Assembly (NCBI GenBank): GCA_900489925.1
Contig: UEHQ01000027.1
Span: forward strand, 1-64,000
Direction of reading: 5' to 3'
Origin: Hyphomicrobiales bacterium
Lineage (GTDB): Bacteria > Pseudomonadota > Alphaproteobacteria > Rhizobiales > Rhizobiaceae
DNA length: 64,000 nucleotides
The notes under the pieces were generated by a model. That model was not told the origin of the DNA and searched no databases. It saw only the letters and a list, made by a program, of their open reading frames with translations. The position numbers and the translations under genes are program-made. Shown here in pieces: positions 44,377 through 53,570 of this stretch; the first letter of the stretch is position 1; each line of letters begins with the position of its first letter.

Positions 44377-45606
44377 TTACTTGAACGCTTCGATTTCGCC
44401 GGCAGCCTTCTTGAGGGCAGCAGCCGGTTCGGCCTTGCCCGTCACGACGGACTGGACCATCTCGATGATAGAGTTCTGGAAACCCTTGTAATCGGTGAAG
44501 AGAGGCTCAGGACCACCGAATGCGATACCGTCGATGAACGGCTTCCACGACGGATCAGCCTTGACGAATTCGTCAACCTTGGCCGACGGGCGCAGAGGCG
44601 TCAGACCTGCACCGCCCTGGAGTTCGTATTCGCCCTGCGGGCCCGGCGAGGTGATGAACTTGGCAAATTCAGCCGCCTTCTCTTCCACGCCCGTGCCCTT
44701 GAAGACCGCCAGGCTGTCCGTGATGAGCAGCGTGCCTTCACCCTTGGCCGAAGGGCCGAGCGGCAGCGGTGCTACACCCCAGTTGATCTTGGTGTCCTTG
44801 AGGCGGGCAGCAGCGCCCGAACCAGCCTGGATCATGCCGACCTTGCCATCGAGGAAGATGGCGCGGATTTCGTTCTGTTCGTAGGCGGTTGCGCCTTCGA
44901 CGGAATAAGGCGTGATGTCCTTGTAGGCCTGCAGGGCAGCCAGCACTTCAGGGCTGTCGATGACAATCTTGTCGCCGTCGATGACCTTGCCGTTGTTGGT
45001 GTAAACCCAATGCATGAACTGGTGCATGGTGTTGTCGAAGGTCTTGGCCGGCAGACCGTAGCCTGCGATGCCGGTCTTTTCCTTGATCGCCTTCGCGTCG
45101 GCAATTTCTTCAGCCCAGGTCTTCGGCGGGCTTTCTGGGTCGAGACCAGCCTGCTTGAAGAGGTCCTTGTTCCAGTAGAGGGCCTTGGTCGAGAAGGCGA
45201 CCGGCACGCCCCACTGATTGCCATCGAAGGTAACCGTGTCGACGATATTAGGATAGTAGCTCTTCTTCTCTTCGTCGGTCATCGGAACCGGAACGATCAG
45301 ATCGTTCTGGGCAAATTCCTTGAGCGTGCGCGAGCCGACATACGCCATGCCGACCGGAGTGCCGGCAGCAGCGAGCGTCGTTGCCTTGTCCTGGCACTGT
45401 TCCCAGCCGACAACCTCAACGGCAATCTTCCAGCCCGTGTTCTTGCCTTCCCATTCCTTGATGTACTTTTCATGGATGGGGTCAATCTTGTCACCGCAAT
45501 AGATCCAGCTGATCTCCTTGTCAGCGGCATGTGCGGTCATGGTGCCGAGCGCGGTGGTGCCGAGCAGAGCAAGGGCCAATAGCCCGGTCTTGAATTGAAC
45601 TGTCAC
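44377..45606 (-). CDS. periplasmic sugar-binding protein (SBP family 1)
   Basis: A 409-residue exported protein. The start is GTG 45606 behind CGGGAGC. The signal peptide (M)TVQFKTGLLALALLGTTA ends near THAADKEISW. A conserved lobe motif is GVAPLPLGPSAKGEGTLL, with Trp and aromatic residues suited to sugar stacking. Two Cys occur in IYCGD and EQCQD. It lies fourth in the operon, after both permeases. Co-occurrence with the Gfo/Idh dehydrogenase suggests a sugar or sugar acid; the possible link to the hexosaminidase cluster is regulatory inference only. Confidence 0.92.
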   Translation of the reverse strand: MTVQFKTGLLALALLGTTALGTMTAHAADKEISWIYCGDKIDPIHEKYIKEWEGKNTGWKIAVEVVGWEQCQDKATTLAAAGTPVGMAYVGSRTLKEFAQNDLIVPVPMTDEEKKSYYPNIVDTVTFDGNQWGVPVAFSTKALYWNKDLFKQAGLDPESPPKTWAEEIADAKAIKEKTGIAGYGLPAKTFDNTMHQFMHWVYTNNGKVIDGDKIVIDSPEVLAALQAYKDITPYSVEGATAYEQNEIRAIFLDGKVGMIQAGSGAAARLKDTKINWGVAPLPLGPSAKGEGTLLITDSLAVFKGTGVEEKAAEFAKFITSPGPQGEYELQGGAGLTPLRPSAKVDEFVKADPSWKPFIDGIAFGGPEPLFTDYKGFQNSIIEMVQSVVTGKAEPAAALKKAAGEIEAFK

Positions 45607-45648
45607 TTCGTTAGCTCCCGTTTTTTCTCTGGTGGTTGACTTATCGAC

Positions 45649-46509
45649 TTACTGTTTCACCGCGCCAGCGGTCAGGCCGCTGACGAGATACTTTTGAAGG
45701 AAGAAGATCACGATCATGGCAGGCGCAATGCCGACGAAGCTTGCGGCCATGAGCTCGTTCCAGACAACTTCCTGTCGGCCGAAATAGGCGAAGAGGCCAA
45801 CCGGCAACGGCGCGAATTCGGTTTTGGAATTGAAGGTCAGTGCGAAGATAAACTGTTGGGCATAGGAGCCGATGAAGGTCGTGATCGCAACCACGGTGAT
45901 ACCAGGCATGGCGATCGGCAGGATGACGCGGCGCAGCGTGTAAAAATGGCTGGCGCCGTCCACGAATGCCGCCTCGTCGAGTTCCCTCGGAATGCGCATC
46001 ATGTAGGTCCTGAGCAGCCAGATCGCCGACGGGATCAGGAAGGCGATGCCGGGAACCATGATCGCAAAATAGGTGTTGAGCAGGCCAAGCGTGCGCATCA
46101 GCCGGAACAGCGGGATGAGCAGCACTGCGCCTGAGAACATGTTGACCGCCAGGAACGCGCCGAGAAGGACGCCGGCACCCTTGAATTCAAAGCGCGCGAA
46201 CGCATAGGAGGCGGGGATGACGAGAACCAGCACCGCCGCGGTCACGATGGTCGAGATGAAGAACGAGTTGAAGATGTAGCGCGCAAAGCCCGGAACGCTG
46301 ACCCACATCGTCCTGTAGGCTTCGAAGGATCCGTTCTCGGGAATGAACCGATAGGGCGAGGAGAACAGCTGGCTGAGCGGCTTCAGCGAAACAAGGAAGC
46401 CCTCGACGAACGGCGCCAGCACGAAGGTGAGGAACACCGCAATGCCGACGTAAATGCCAACAATCTCGTACCATTTGTACCGGTTGATCAGCATAGGAGG
46501 CTGTTTCAT
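45649..46509 (-). CDS. sugar ABC transporter permease (MalG type)
   Basis: A 286-residue permease. The first helix follows YKWYEIVG. The coupling loop ELDEAAFVDGASHFYTLRRV is in the second half, and the protein ends KYLVSGLTAGAVKQ. The start overlaps the stop of the other permease as ATGA. The binding-protein gene follows after 42 bases. Confidence 0.92.
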   Translation of the reverse strand: MKQPPMLINRYKWYEIVGIYVGIAVFLTFVLAPFVEGFLVSLKPLSQLFSSPYRFIPENGSFEAYRTMWVSVPGFARYIFNSFFISTIVTAAVLVLVIPASYAFARFEFKGAGVLLGAFLAVNMFSGAVLLIPLFRLMRTLGLLNTYFAIMVPGIAFLIPSAIWLLRTYMMRIPRELDEAAFVDGASHFYTLRRVILPIAMPGITVVAITTFIGSYAQQFIFALTFNSKTEFAPLPVGLFAYFGRQEVVWNELMAASFVGIAPAMIVIFFLQKYLVSGLTAGAVKQ

Positions 46510-47390
46510 CGCTTGTCTCCTGAGGCAAGACGGCTGGTCAGGCGGAAGTAGCAGACGCAGAAGATCGACAGGAAGATGCAGATCAGCACGGCGCGCGCGG
46601 CCCCTTCGCCATACTTGTTCGATCCGATCGCCGTCTTGTAGGTGTCGATGATCATCGTCGTCGTTTCGCCGCTCGGGCCACCGCGCGTCAAAATCCAGAT
46701 GATGTCGAAGGAATTGAAGGTGGAGATCAGCGACAGCATCGACATGGTGATCATCGAGGGGACGATCAGCGGCATGGTGATGCGGCGGAAGCGGTAGAAA
46801 CGGCCCGCTCCGTCGGTCCAGGCAGCTTCGTACAGATCCTGCGGGATCGCCTGCATGGCAGCGAGCATATAGAGCGTCACCATGGGAACGCCGATCCAGA
46901 CGTCGGTGATGATCGTCGCCCAGAACGCCGTCGATCCTTGCGCCAGGAACGCTACCGGAGCGTCCGCGAGGCCAAAGCGCTGCAGCATCCCGGAAATCAT
47001 CCCGAACTGACCGTTATACATCCAGCCCCACATGAAGATGCCGATTGCCATCGGAACGATCCACGGCGGCATGGTGAGGACGCGGAACAGCGCTCGACCG
47101 GGTACGGCCGAATTCAGCATCGTTGCGCCGAAGACGCCGATGATCATCTTGATGGAGACGGAGAAAAACGTCCAGATGAAGGTCCGGATGATGACTTCCG
47201 CGAAGGTCTCGTTGAAGATCTTCTGATAATTCACCCAGCCGACCCAGTTCGTCACCTTCTTCAGCGACGCATCGGTGAAGGAGAGGATGAATGTATCGAC
47301 CAGAGGATAGGCGACGATCACCGCGACATAGAGGACAGCCGGAAAGAGCAATATCCAGGCGAAGATGAGGTTGCTGCGTTGAACATTCAT
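46506..47390 (-). CDS. sugar ABC transporter permease (MalF type)
   Basis: A 294-residue permease starting MNVQRSNLIFAWILLFPAVL. The frame is open 38 codons further, but GAGGAGGGCGGCAGG stands directly before ATG 47390. The coupling loop is DLYEAAWTDGAGRFYRFRRI. It follows the dehydrogenase gene by 13 bases, so the operon order is dehydrogenase, permeases, binding protein, ATPase. Confidence 0.92.
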   Translation of the reverse strand: MNVQRSNLIFAWILLFPAVLYVAVIVAYPLVDTFILSFTDASLKKVTNWVGWVNYQKIFNETFAEVIIRTFIWTFFSVSIKMIIGVFGATMLNSAVPGRALFRVLTMPPWIVPMAIGIFMWGWMYNGQFGMISGMLQRFGLADAPVAFLAQGSTAFWATIITDVWIGVPMVTLYMLAAMQAIPQDLYEAAWTDGAGRFYRFRRITMPLIVPSMITMSMLSLISTFNSFDIIWILTRGGPSGETTTMIIDTYKTAIGSNKYGEGAARAVLICIFLSIFCVCYFRLTSRLASGDKR

Positions 47391-47403
47391 CCTGCCGCCC
47401 TCC

Positions 47404-48561
47404 TCAAGCCGCTCTTGCGTGAAGCGCCTCGTCAAATCTGTCCCACACCGGGCGCAGATCGACAATCGTTCTCTTGATCCGCGCCTCGTCCATGGACAAG
47501 GCAAGAATGCCGGCCTCGAGCGCGTTGAGCGTCGAAACAGGGAGTTCGGTGCCGGTGCGAACGCTGTCCAGCAGGTCGGCCGCCATCTGTTCGTCGGCGC
47601 CGTAATGCTGGGAAAGCTCGGTGGCGTAGTACTTGTTCTCGATGACCTTCTTGCCGGTCAGCTGCTCGTGCACGTCAAGATAGCCGCGGACGAAATCGCC
47701 TTCCGCCATGCCGCGCGAGCCCATGATGGCAAAGCGGCGGAACTGGTCGGGAACGTTCAGATTGGTGTGGAAGTTCATACCCACGCCGTTGGCGTATTCG
47801 ACAATCGCGACCTGATAATCGATGATATCGGCATCGCTGTCGAACACTTTGTCGGAGCCCATCCAGCCGCTCGGCTTGCGATGGAACAGCTCGAGGTCGT
47901 TGATCCCTTCGCGGGCCGGGTCATTTTCCGGGGTGAAGCTCTTGCGACCGCCGAAGCTTGCAACGCGTTCGGGGCGAGCGCCGACGACACCATTGTAGAG
48001 GTCGAGGTCGTGGCAGCACTTTTCCAGCATGAAACTGCCGGAATAGCGTTCGTAGCGGCGCCAGTCGCGCATGAAGAACGCGCCGTGATAGGGCTCGATA
48101 TGCTCCGCGGCTTCGATCGAGACGATCTGGCCGAGGCTGCCGGAAGCCTGAATGGCGCGCAGGTCCTTGTAGAGCGGCGAATAGCGCAGCACGAGGCCGA
48201 CCATCAAGCGCTCATGACCGAACTTGGCCATCAACCGCGCGAGCTCGATGCTCTCGGCAATCGTGGTCACGATCGGCTTTTCGCAGAAGACTTTCAGACC
48301 GGCTTCGAGGCCGAGCCTGATGTGGTCGAGATGCATGTGGTTCGGCGAACCGATCATCAGCAGATCGAGCTTTTCGCTGGCTATCAACTCTTGAGGCGAG
48401 GCATAGGCTTTACCAGCGGAAACGCCGTTTTCAACGAGGCCAGGAAGACCCGCCGGATCGGGATCGACGTACCCGACGATCTCGAAGCTCTCATCGACAG
48501 ACTTGAAGACGTAGCCCAGGTAGCCGAGCCGGAAACCTAGCCCGATAATTCCCACTTTCAT
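47404..48561 (-). CDS. Gfo/Idh/MocA-family oxidoreductase
   Basis: A 385-residue NAD(P)-dependent dehydrogenase beginning MKVGIIGLGFRLGYLGYVFK, an unusual Rossmann loop with Arg instead of a small residue after GLGF. FCEKPIVTT is the conserved Lys-Pro block and a catalytic-region CCHDLDLYN follows. It leads the importer operon, so it probably acts on the imported sugar. An upstream open stretch of 22 codons lies in the promoter region and is not used. It differs strongly from the other Gfo/Idh protein at 6388. Confidence 0.9.
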   Translation of the reverse strand: MKVGIIGLGFRLGYLGYVFKSVDESFEIVGYVDPDPAGLPGLVENGVSAGKAYASPQELIASEKLDLLMIGSPNHMHLDHIRLGLEAGLKVFCEKPIVTTIAESIELARLMAKFGHERLMVGLVLRYSPLYKDLRAIQASGSLGQIVSIEAAEHIEPYHGAFFMRDWRRYERYSGSFMLEKCCHDLDLYNGVVGARPERVASFGGRKSFTPENDPAREGINDLELFHRKPSGWMGSDKVFDSDADIIDYQVAIVEYANGVGMNFHTNLNVPDQFRRFAIMGSRGMAEGDFVRGYLDVHEQLTGKKVIENKYYATELSQHYGADEQMAADLLDSVRTGTELPVSTLNALEAGILALSMDEARIKRTIVDLRPVWDRFDEALHARAA

Positions 48562-48587
48562 GCCGTTCTCGTTCCCATTTACGTAAT

Positions 48588-48671
48588 TTATTTTCGTCAG
48601 GTTGGGACAAAAATTCGATCTCGTCAACAGAAATCCCGCAAAAAGTTGGGTGTATGAAATTAATTTTCATA
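48588..48671. promoter_or_regulatory. promoter region with sites resembling those at 39505-39591
   Basis: TATGAAA-TTAAT-TTTCATA at 48653-48671 has perfect 7-base arms. TTATTTTCGT at 48588-48597 is identical to 39511-39520. Both lie in the 271-base gap upstream of the Gfo/Idh-led operon, which otherwise shows no gene. Best read as operators shared with the RidA/RpiR cluster. Confidence 0.45.
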
Positions 48672-48832
48672 GCCACTTGTTTTGACGGGTTTTCGATTTT
48701 CACGGCGGAACAGCTGGCGGATGCGGCATCCGCAACCGCCAGCGCGCTTCGAGGAAAGCGCGCGTGACAGCTGTGAAAAGCCGTCCGTTACCTCCTGATT
48801 TCCCCTGAAAATGCGGGAGAAACCGTCAAATC

Positions 48833-50971
48833 CTACTGGTTTCGCCTCTTACCCTCAAGCAGATCAAGAACCGAGTTGGCCGCTTCGAGCACGTTCGTTC
48901 CCGGCCCGAAAACGGCGGCGACTCCGTGGTCTGTGAGGAACTGATAATCCTGGCGCGGGATGACCCCGCCGACGACCACGATAATATCATCCGCACCCTG
49001 CGCCTTGAGCGCTGCGATCAGCTGCGGTGCGAGGGTCTTGTGGCCCGCCGCCAGTGAAGACATCCCCACAACATGCACCCGGCTGGCCACTGCAAGATCG
49101 GCGGCTTCCTGCGGGGTCTGGAAGAGGGGGCCCGCGAGCACGTCAAAGCCGATGTCGCCGAACGCCGAGGCGATGACCTTTGCGCCACGGTCATGGCCAT
49201 CCTGGCCAAGCTTGGCGACCATGATCTTGGGCTTGTGGCCTAGGCTCTTGCTGACGGCGGACATCCGCCCCTTCAGGGTCGCGAGCTCCGGTTCGTCGCG
49301 ATAAGCGTCGCCGTAGACATCCTTGATGACCTCGGGCGTTGCGGCATGGTCACCGAATGCCCGGCGCATGGCATCGGAAATCTCGCCAACTGTCGCTCGG
49401 GCACGGGCCGCATCGACCGCAGCCTCTAGCAGGTTGCCTTTGCCCGTCCGCGCCACGTCGAAAAGCGTTTCGAGGGTTTCGCGCACCCGCGCACCGTCGC
49501 GACGACGCCGAGTGTCCTCGAGCCGCTTGATCTGGGCAGCACGCACGGCGCTGTTGTCGATCTCAAGAATGTCGATCGGCTTTTCGTCTTCCAGCCGGTA
49601 CTTGTTGACGCCGACGATGACTTCGTCGCCCTTGTCCACGGCGGCTTGGCGCCGTGTCGCGGCCTCCTCGATCAGCCGTTTCGGCAACCCTTCGTTTACC
49701 GCCTTCGTCATGCCGCCCAGCGCCTCGACCTCCTCGATCAGCGCCCAAGCCTTGTTCGCGAGCTCATCGGTGAGGCTTTCGACATAGTAAGACCCGGCCA
49801 GCGGATCGACGACATTGGTCACACCGGTTTCGTGCTGCAGGATCAACTGGGTATTGCGAGCAATGCGCGCGGAAAATTCCGTCGGCAACGCGATCGCCTC
49901 ATCGAAGGAATTCGTATGCAGCGACTGCGTGCCGCCAAGGACGGCCGACATCGCCTCGAATGCGGTGCGGATGATGTTGTTGTAGGGATCCTGCTCCTGC
50001 AGGGACACGCCGGATGTCTGACAATGCGTCCGCAACATCAGCGACGATGCCTTCTTCGGCTGGAACTCCTGCATGATGCGCGTCCACAGCAACCGAGCCG
50101 CCCGCAGCTTCGCGGCCTCCATGAAGAAATTCATGCCAATGGCAAAGAAGAAGGAGAGGCGCCCTGCGAAATCGTCGACGTTCAAGCCCTTGGCAATGGC
50201 GGCGCGCACGTACTCGCGTCCGTCGGCAAGCGTGAAGGCAAGCTCCTGTACCAGCGTCGCGCCGGCTTCCTGCATGTGATAGCCGGAGATCGAGATCGAG
50301 TTGAACTTCGGCATTTCCTTTGCAGTGTACTCGATGATGTCGGCAACGATCCGCATCGATGGTTCGGGCGGGTAGATATAGGTGTTACGGACCATGAACT
50401 CCTTGAGGATGTCGTTCTGGATCGTCCCCGACAGTGCCGCTCGCGATACGCACTGTTCCTCACCAGCTACGATGAAGTTCGCGAGAATCGGAATGACCGC
50501 ACCGTTCATGGTCATTGAGACCGAAATCTTGTCGAGCGGAATGCCGTCGAACAGGATCTTCATGTCCTCGACACTGTCGATCGCCACGCCCGCCTTGCCG
50601 ACATCGCCTTCCACGCGGGGATGGTCGCTGTCATAGCCGCGATGGGTGGCCAGATCGAAGGCGACGGAAACACCCTGCTGACCGGCCGCGAGTGCCTTGC
50701 GATAGAATGCGTTGGATGCCTCGGCTGTCGAAAAGCCGGCATATTGCCGGATGGTCCACGGTCGACCGGTATACATCGTCGCGCGCGGCCCGCGGGTGAA
50801 CGGCGCAAGCCCGGGAAGGGATCCGAGATGGTCGGCCCCCTCGATATCCTGCTCGGTGTAGAGCGGCTTGACGTCGATGCCTTCTGGCGTATGCCAGACG
50901 AGCGTTTCAGGCGAAGCACGAAGCTCCCTCTCGGCAAGATCCTGCCAATCGCCAAGCGTCTTCTTCGTCAT
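48833..50971 (-). CDS. scpA: methylmalonyl-CoA mutase
   Basis: A 712-residue adenosylcobalamin enzyme that interconverts methylmalonyl-CoA and succinyl-CoA, in propionate, odd-chain and branched amino acid degradation. The N-terminal barrel has YTGRPWTIRQYAGFSTAEAS and AFDLATHRGYDSDHPRV. The C-terminal B12 domain (about residues 580-712) has the lower-ligand motif DGHDRG near residue 590. It is the single-chain form; no small-subunit or carboxylase gene adjoins it. GGAGGATTGGT fixes ATG 50971. I see no cobalamin riboswitch upstream. Confidence 0.96.
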   Translation of the reverse strand: MTKKTLGDWQDLAERELRASPETLVWHTPEGIDVKPLYTEQDIEGADHLGSLPGLAPFTRGPRATMYTGRPWTIRQYAGFSTAEASNAFYRKALAAGQQGVSVAFDLATHRGYDSDHPRVEGDVGKAGVAIDSVEDMKILFDGIPLDKISVSMTMNGAVIPILANFIVAGEEQCVSRAALSGTIQNDILKEFMVRNTYIYPPEPSMRIVADIIEYTAKEMPKFNSISISGYHMQEAGATLVQELAFTLADGREYVRAAIAKGLNVDDFAGRLSFFFAIGMNFFMEAAKLRAARLLWTRIMQEFQPKKASSLMLRTHCQTSGVSLQEQDPYNNIIRTAFEAMSAVLGGTQSLHTNSFDEAIALPTEFSARIARNTQLILQHETGVTNVVDPLAGSYYVESLTDELANKAWALIEEVEALGGMTKAVNEGLPKRLIEEAATRRQAAVDKGDEVIVGVNKYRLEDEKPIDILEIDNSAVRAAQIKRLEDTRRRRDGARVRETLETLFDVARTGKGNLLEAAVDAARARATVGEISDAMRRAFGDHAATPEVIKDVYGDAYRDEPELATLKGRMSAVSKSLGHKPKIMVAKLGQDGHDRGAKVIASAFGDIGFDVLAGPLFQTPQEAADLAVASRVHVVGMSSLAAGHKTLAPQLIAALKAQGADDIIVVVGGVIPRQDYQFLTDHGVAAVFGPGTNVLEAANSVLDLLEGKRRNQ

Positions 50972-51091
50972 ACCAATCCTCCGGCATTCTACTTTTGCCA
51001 CACGCTATCACCTTAACGGCGTGTGGCGCGATAGAGCCTTAGGACTATTTATTGAGGAAATTCTTGCCGGCAATAATCCGCCGTCAGCGCG

Positions 51092-51652
51092 TCATTCAGC
51101 CGCGGCGAGAACCCGGTTCTTGCTGGGAAAGAATGCGGACAGCTCGCCCACGACCTCGCCAATGCGGCCGGCCAACGGCTCGGAAGCGACCTTATAGTCG
51201 GTAAAATCGCGATCCGACGCGTAAACGGCAGTCGGCAACGTATGGGCCATGAAGAAGCCGAACAGCGGGCGCAGCTGGTGCTCCACCATAAGGGCATGGC
51301 GATCGCCACCACCGGTCGCAGTGATAACAATCGGCTTGGCCCGCAGCTCATGCGGATCGATAAGGTCGATCAGATGCTTGAACAGACCGGGATAGGACCC
51401 CTTGTAGGTCGGCGATCCAATGATCAGCGCATCGGCGCTGACGATGTCGTCGATCACGCGCTTGGCTGTGTCATCGAGATCCTTGCGCCACTGGGCCTGG
51501 CCGAGTGAAGGGCCGACATCCGTCAGATCGTAGATCGTCTGTGCAAAACCATATTGGCCGCTCGCCAGATCCGCGACGTGGCTAACCAGCGCATATGTCT
51601 TCGAAGGACGGTTGAAGCTTCCCGCGAGACCAACGAGTTTGGGACCAGGCAT
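51092..51652 (-). CDS. NAD(P)H-dependent FMN reductase (SsuE/MsuE-like)
   Basis: A 186-residue flavodoxin-fold protein. The phosphate-binding loop is AGSFNRPSKTYAL near the N-terminus, with the second flavin contact GSPTYKGSYPGLFKHLIDLI. These enzymes supply reduced FMN to two-component monooxygenases such as alkanesulfonate monooxygenase. No monooxygenase gene is nearby, so the partner is elsewhere or the enzyme acts alone. AAAGGAAATCG fixes ATG 51652; the frame is open 16 codons further. It is 120 bases from the mutase gene and probably transcribed independently. Confidence 0.86.
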   Translation of the reverse strand: MPGPKLVGLAGSFNRPSKTYALVSHVADLASGQYGFAQTIYDLTDVGPSLGQAQWRKDLDDTAKRVIDDIVSADALIIGSPTYKGSYPGLFKHLIDLIDPHELRAKPIVITATGGGDRHALMVEHQLRPLFGFFMAHTLPTAVYASDRDFTDYKVASEPLAGRIGEVVGELSAFFPSKNRVLAAAE

Positions 51653-51803
51653 TCGATTTCCTTTCGTACATACCGCCAAGGTTTCGGCAATATTGTCCAT
51701 ATTTTTTATAGACTAAAGGTATATCCTTGCCGATTTTGCCGAGTGCTGAAAAATCGGTGCTCTTACGGCGCGCAAATCGCGACCGAACAATTGCCCCAAT
51801 CGC

Positions 51804-52271
51804 CTAGCCCTTGCGCCCCTTGGAGCGCGCTGCCAATACGTTCTTGATCGAAAAGCTCGAATGGATCCGAAGCACTCCGGGGAGGGTGGACAGTATCTCC
51901 TTGTGGATCCGCTCGAATTCACCGGCGGTCGCCACCTCCACGCGAAGCAGATAGTCCGAGCCACCCGTCATCAGAAAGCACTCCTGAATCTCCGGGTGAC
52001 GCCTGACTGCTGCCTCGAACCGATTGAGGTAGTCCTCGGTCTGCCGTTCCAGGGTGATGTTGATGATAACGGCAATCGAATTTTCACCAGCCGCGCTATC
52101 GACCAGGGCGGTATAGCCGCGAATGACGCCATCGTTTTCGAGAATGTGAATCCGCCGCAGGCAGGCGGAAGGCGACAGTCCGACCTCGGCCGCGAGCTTG
52201 GCGTTGGTCATGCGCGCATTGAGTCGCAAAAGCCGGATGATATTGCGGTCGATCGCGTCCAGGGCGGCCAT
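51804..52271 (-). CDS. dadR: Lrp/AsnC-family regulator (probable DadR)
   Basis: A 155-residue regulator beginning MAALDAIDRNIIRLLRLNAR. The N-terminal winged helix has MTNAKLAAEVGLSPSACLRR, and the C-terminal RAM (AsnC ligand-binding) domain includes CFLMTGGSDYLLRVEV. It is divergent from an alanine racemase and a D-amino acid dehydrogenase, the arrangement in which rhizobial DadR activates dadXA in response to alanine. A much longer open frame upstream crosses the AT-rich intergenic region and is rejected. Confidence 0.88.
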   Translation of the reverse strand: MAALDAIDRNIIRLLRLNARMTNAKLAAEVGLSPSACLRRIHILENDGVIRGYTALVDSAAGENSIAVIINITLERQTEDYLNRFEAAVRRHPEIQECFLMTGGSDYLLRVEVATAGEFERIHKEILSTLPGVLRIHSSFSIKNVLAARSKGRKG

Positions 52272-52288
52272 GAATTTTCTTTCATTCT

Positions 52289-52309
52289 TCAGATAATAAT
52301 TCTGATAAT
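52289..52309. promoter_or_regulatory. candidate Lrp-type sites in the dadR-dadX intergenic region
   Basis: TCAGATAAT at 52289-52297 and TCTGATAAT at 52301-52309 are near-identical direct copies 12 bases apart. The whole 129-base gap is markedly AT-rich compared with its neighbours, as expected for Lrp-family binding. Confidence 0.4.
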
Positions 52310-52400
52310 CATCTTGTATTAGAATTTTCAAGCACAAATCCGTGAGAAATTCTCCGATTGTTTCAATACCTTTGCGGTAGAAATTGTGGGAGCATTGGCA

Positions 52401-53570
52401 ATGGACGGTGGGGTTTGGAGTTCGTCGAACAGGGATCAATCGGATCTCCGGGGAGCGTCCGGCCGTTTGATCATCGATCTGGCCGCCATCCGGCAGAATT
52501 ACCTGCAGCTTTCAGAGCAGCTGGCACCGGTGAAAGCCGGAGCCGTCGTCAAGGCGGATGCCTACGGGCTTGGCGCTGACCGCGTCGTCCCGGTTCTTTA
52601 TTCCGCTGGCTGCCGCGACTTCTTCGTTGCTCACGTCGGCGAGGCGCTGAAGATAAGGCCGCGTCTTGCAAGTGACGCCAGGATATTCGTGCTGAACGGT
52701 CTGCAGCCGGGCAGCGAGAACGCGTGTGCGGAGGCCAATGTCATCCCGGTCGCGAACTCTCCCGAGCAGCTGGAGCGCTGGGCATTGGTCGCGCGCAATC
52801 GCGGCAAGAAGCTGCCGGTCATCCTTCAGTTCGACACCGGCATGTCGCGGCTTGGAATGTCGGCCGACGACAGTGCGCTGCTTGCGCGCGAACCGAACCG
52901 ACTAAGCGATGTCGACGTCCTGTTCATAATGAGCCACCTCGCTTCGGCCGATGAGGCCGACAGCGAGCAGAACGGCGAGCAACTGGCTGCCATGCAGACC
53001 GTATCGTCACAATTTCCAGGCACCGCGGTGTGCTTTGCCAACTCCGGCGGCATTTTCCTCGGTGCGGATTACCACGCGGGCTTGGCACGTCCAGGTATTG
53101 CTCTTTATGGCGGGGCGCCGACAAGCGGTGCAGCCAATCCGATGCATGCGGCCGTGAGGCTGGACGTCAGCGTCATCCAGACGCGGACCGTGCCGGCTGG
53201 GACCCGCATAGGCTACGGCGGCGTCCATGTTGCGGAAACCGAAATGCGCCTTGCAACGATCGCCGCCGGCTATGCGGACGGTCTGCCACGCAGCCTCAGC
53301 GACCGCGGCGCGGCCTTTTACGGCGCGACGCGTCTTCCCATCGTCGGACGCGTTTCGATGGACAGCATGACCATCGACGTGACGGCTCTGCCGCCCGGCA
53401 CGTTGACGCTCGGCAGCTTTGTCGAGATTATCGGCGAGCATCAGACGCTTGAAGATGTCGCGGACGACGCCGGAACCATTTCATACGAAATCCTGACAAG
53501 CCTCGGCCAGCGCTACCAGCGCGAATACCGGGGCCTCACTCAGCCGCAATCCATACAGCAGAGAGCATAA
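52401..53570 (+). CDS. dadX: catabolic alanine racemase
   Basis: A 389-residue fold-type III PLP enzyme interconverting L- and D-alanine. An N-terminal extension of about 20 residues precedes the barrel (GRLIIDLAAIRQNY). PLP-lysine is K51 in VVKADAYGLG, and the second catalytic Tyr lies in RIGYGGVHV. ATG 52401 follows GGGAG; a GTG at 52386 is the alternative. Its stop overlaps the dadA start (TAATG). With DadA it converts L-alanine to pyruvate via D-alanine. Divergence from an Lrp-type gene supports alanine induction. Confidence 0.93.
   Translation: MDGGVWSSSNRDQSDLRGASGRLIIDLAAIRQNYLQLSEQLAPVKAGAVVKADAYGLGADRVVPVLYSAGCRDFFVAHVGEALKIRPRLASDARIFVLNGLQPGSENACAEANVIPVANSPEQLERWALVARNRGKKLPVILQFDTGMSRLGMSADDSALLAREPNRLSDVDVLFIMSHLASADEADSEQNGEQLAAMQTVSSQFPGTAVCFANSGGIFLGADYHAGLARPGIALYGGAPTSGAANPMHAAVRLDVSVIQTRTVPAGTRIGYGGVHVAETEMRLATIAAGYADGLPRSLSDRGAAFYGATRLPIVGRVSMDSMTIDVTALPPGTLTLGSFVEIIGEHQTLEDVADDAGTISYEILTSLGQRYQREYRGLTQPQSIQQRA

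Noticed and set aside
50972..51091. Possible cobalamin riboswitch before methylmalonyl-CoA mutase
   Set aside because: The gap is only 120 bases on the minus strand and holds no B12-box-like sequence or nested stems.
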